6,076 nucleotides of DNA from Cyclobacteriaceae bacterium (GTDB lineage: Bacteria > Bacteroidota > Bacteroidia > Cytophagales > Cyclobacteriaceae): contig JAOUKG010000191.1 of NCBI GenBank assembly GCA_029882725.1, forward strand, positions 1-6,076. The letters run 5' to 3'. Position 1 is the first letter of the stretch. The number at the start of each line of letters is the position of its first letter. The position numbers and the translations under genes were made by a program. Shown in pieces: positions 5,504-6,076 of this stretch. The notes beneath the pieces were generated by a model. That model saw only the letters and a program-made list of their open reading frames with translations, was not told the DNA's origin and did no database searches.

Positions 5504-6076
5504 ATGTTAAATACAACAGACGAAGAACAAATAAATGCATTAGGTATATCGCTTGATACCGTTTATAATCAGATTGAACAATTTAAAAAGGGGTTTCCTC
5601 CAATGACGCTCGAAAGAGCTGCAATTCCACAAGACGGGATAATTGTTTTAAATAAAAAAGAAGAAGAAAATTTTATTTCTTTCTATAGCGATCACTCGAC
5701 AAATTACAATATCGTAAAATTTGTGCCTGCCTCGGGGGCAGCAAGTCGTATGTTCAAATCAGTGTTTTCCTTCATGGAAAACAATCTGGGAAAATCAAAT
5801 CAGGATGTAGCCTTGATGAAAGAGAAGAAAATGGAAACTTTCTTTTCAGGGCTAACAGAATTTGCATTCTATGATGATTTGAAAGAGGTAATGATTAGAC
5901 AGGGGCTTCAACTTGAGCCTTTAATTGAGGACGGTAAATATGCTGAAGTACTTGAGTTCTTGTTAACCGAAAAGGGATTGAATTATGGGAATCTGCCCAA
6001 AGGGTTATTGAAATTCCATAAAGAGGAGGGAAGGGCCAAAATGCCCGTGGAGGAACATTTATTGGAAGGCGCTGAA
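5504..6076 (+). CDS. DUF4301 family protein, N-terminal 191 residues (runs off the window)
   Basis: An open frame of 191 codons runs from ATG 5504 to the window end without a stop. It encodes a soluble, signal-less protein. The hallmark is KFVPASGAASRMFK at residues 72-85, preceded by an N-terminal helical region containing FKKGFPPMTLERAA (27-40). A charged helical region follows, containing EFAFYDDL (119-126) and YGNLPKGLLKFHKEE (161-175). I recognise this as DUF4301, a Bacteroidota family of roughly 500 residues, so more than half is probably missing here. The PASGAASRM loop resembles the glycine-rich GxGxR(M/L) nucleotide-binding loop of sugar-phosphate nucleotidyltransferases; that parallel is an inference, and the biochemical function is not known to me. 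It is separated from the barrel gene by the repeat array and shows no obvious link to it. Confidence 0.88.
   Translation, partial: MLNTTDEEQINALGISLDTVYNQIEQFKKGFPPMTLERAAIPQDGIIVLNKKEEENFISFYSDHSTNYNIVKFVPASGAASRMFKSVFSFMENNLGKSNQDVALMKEKKMETFFSGLTEFAFYDDLKEVMIRQGLQLEPLIEDGKYAEVLEFLLTEKGLNYGNLPKGLLKFHKEEGRAKMPVEEHLLEGAE

Overview
The window most likely comes from a member of the Bacteroidota (Flavobacteriales or a relative). It carries a DUF5723-type outer-membrane barrel gene and a DUF4301 gene, families I know essentially from that phylum. Most starts lack a Shine-Dalgarno sequence and sit behind A/T-rich leaders, coding DNA is AT-rich, and the promoter-like sites fit the TTTG / TAnnTTTG pattern. 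This placement is inferred from gene content; no rRNA or other marker gene is present.

Layout. Bases 1-126 are the 3' end of a PQQ-dependent glucose/sorbosone-dehydrogenase-like gene on the + strand. Bases 127-420 hold no gene but contain two hairpins of one repeat family (131-157 and 348-373), with the right arm of the first expanded into a tandem array of 25-bp units. A three-gene minus-strand cluster follows, transcribed from 2240 to 421: pcm (protein isoaspartate repair methyltransferase), a hotdog-fold acyl-CoA thioesterase, and a 200-residue protein that may be a diverged DNA polymerase III psi-like subunit. The last two genes overlap by 8 bp. A 162-bp divergent intergenic region (2241-2402) separates this cluster from a plus-strand pair: a 522-residue lipoprotein with LEA2/WHy-like beta segments, joined through an ATGA overlap to a 440-residue DUF5723 barrel protein. 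Bases 5291-5503 hold a second, different palindromic repeat array, also with a 25-bp period. The window ends inside a DUF4301 gene (5504 onward).

How the genes fit together. The lipoprotein and barrel are translationally coupled and both carry export signals, so they probably work together in the outer membrane, in a role that cannot be read from sequence. The minus-strand cluster combines protein repair, acyl-CoA hydrolysis and a putative replication accessory factor, which looks like housekeeping co-transcription rather than a pathway. There is no sign of a defence system, phage, transposase gene, CRISPR array, tRNA or rRNA. The most unusual content is the two intergenic repeat arrays, the possible psi-like protein and the lipoprotein/barrel pair.
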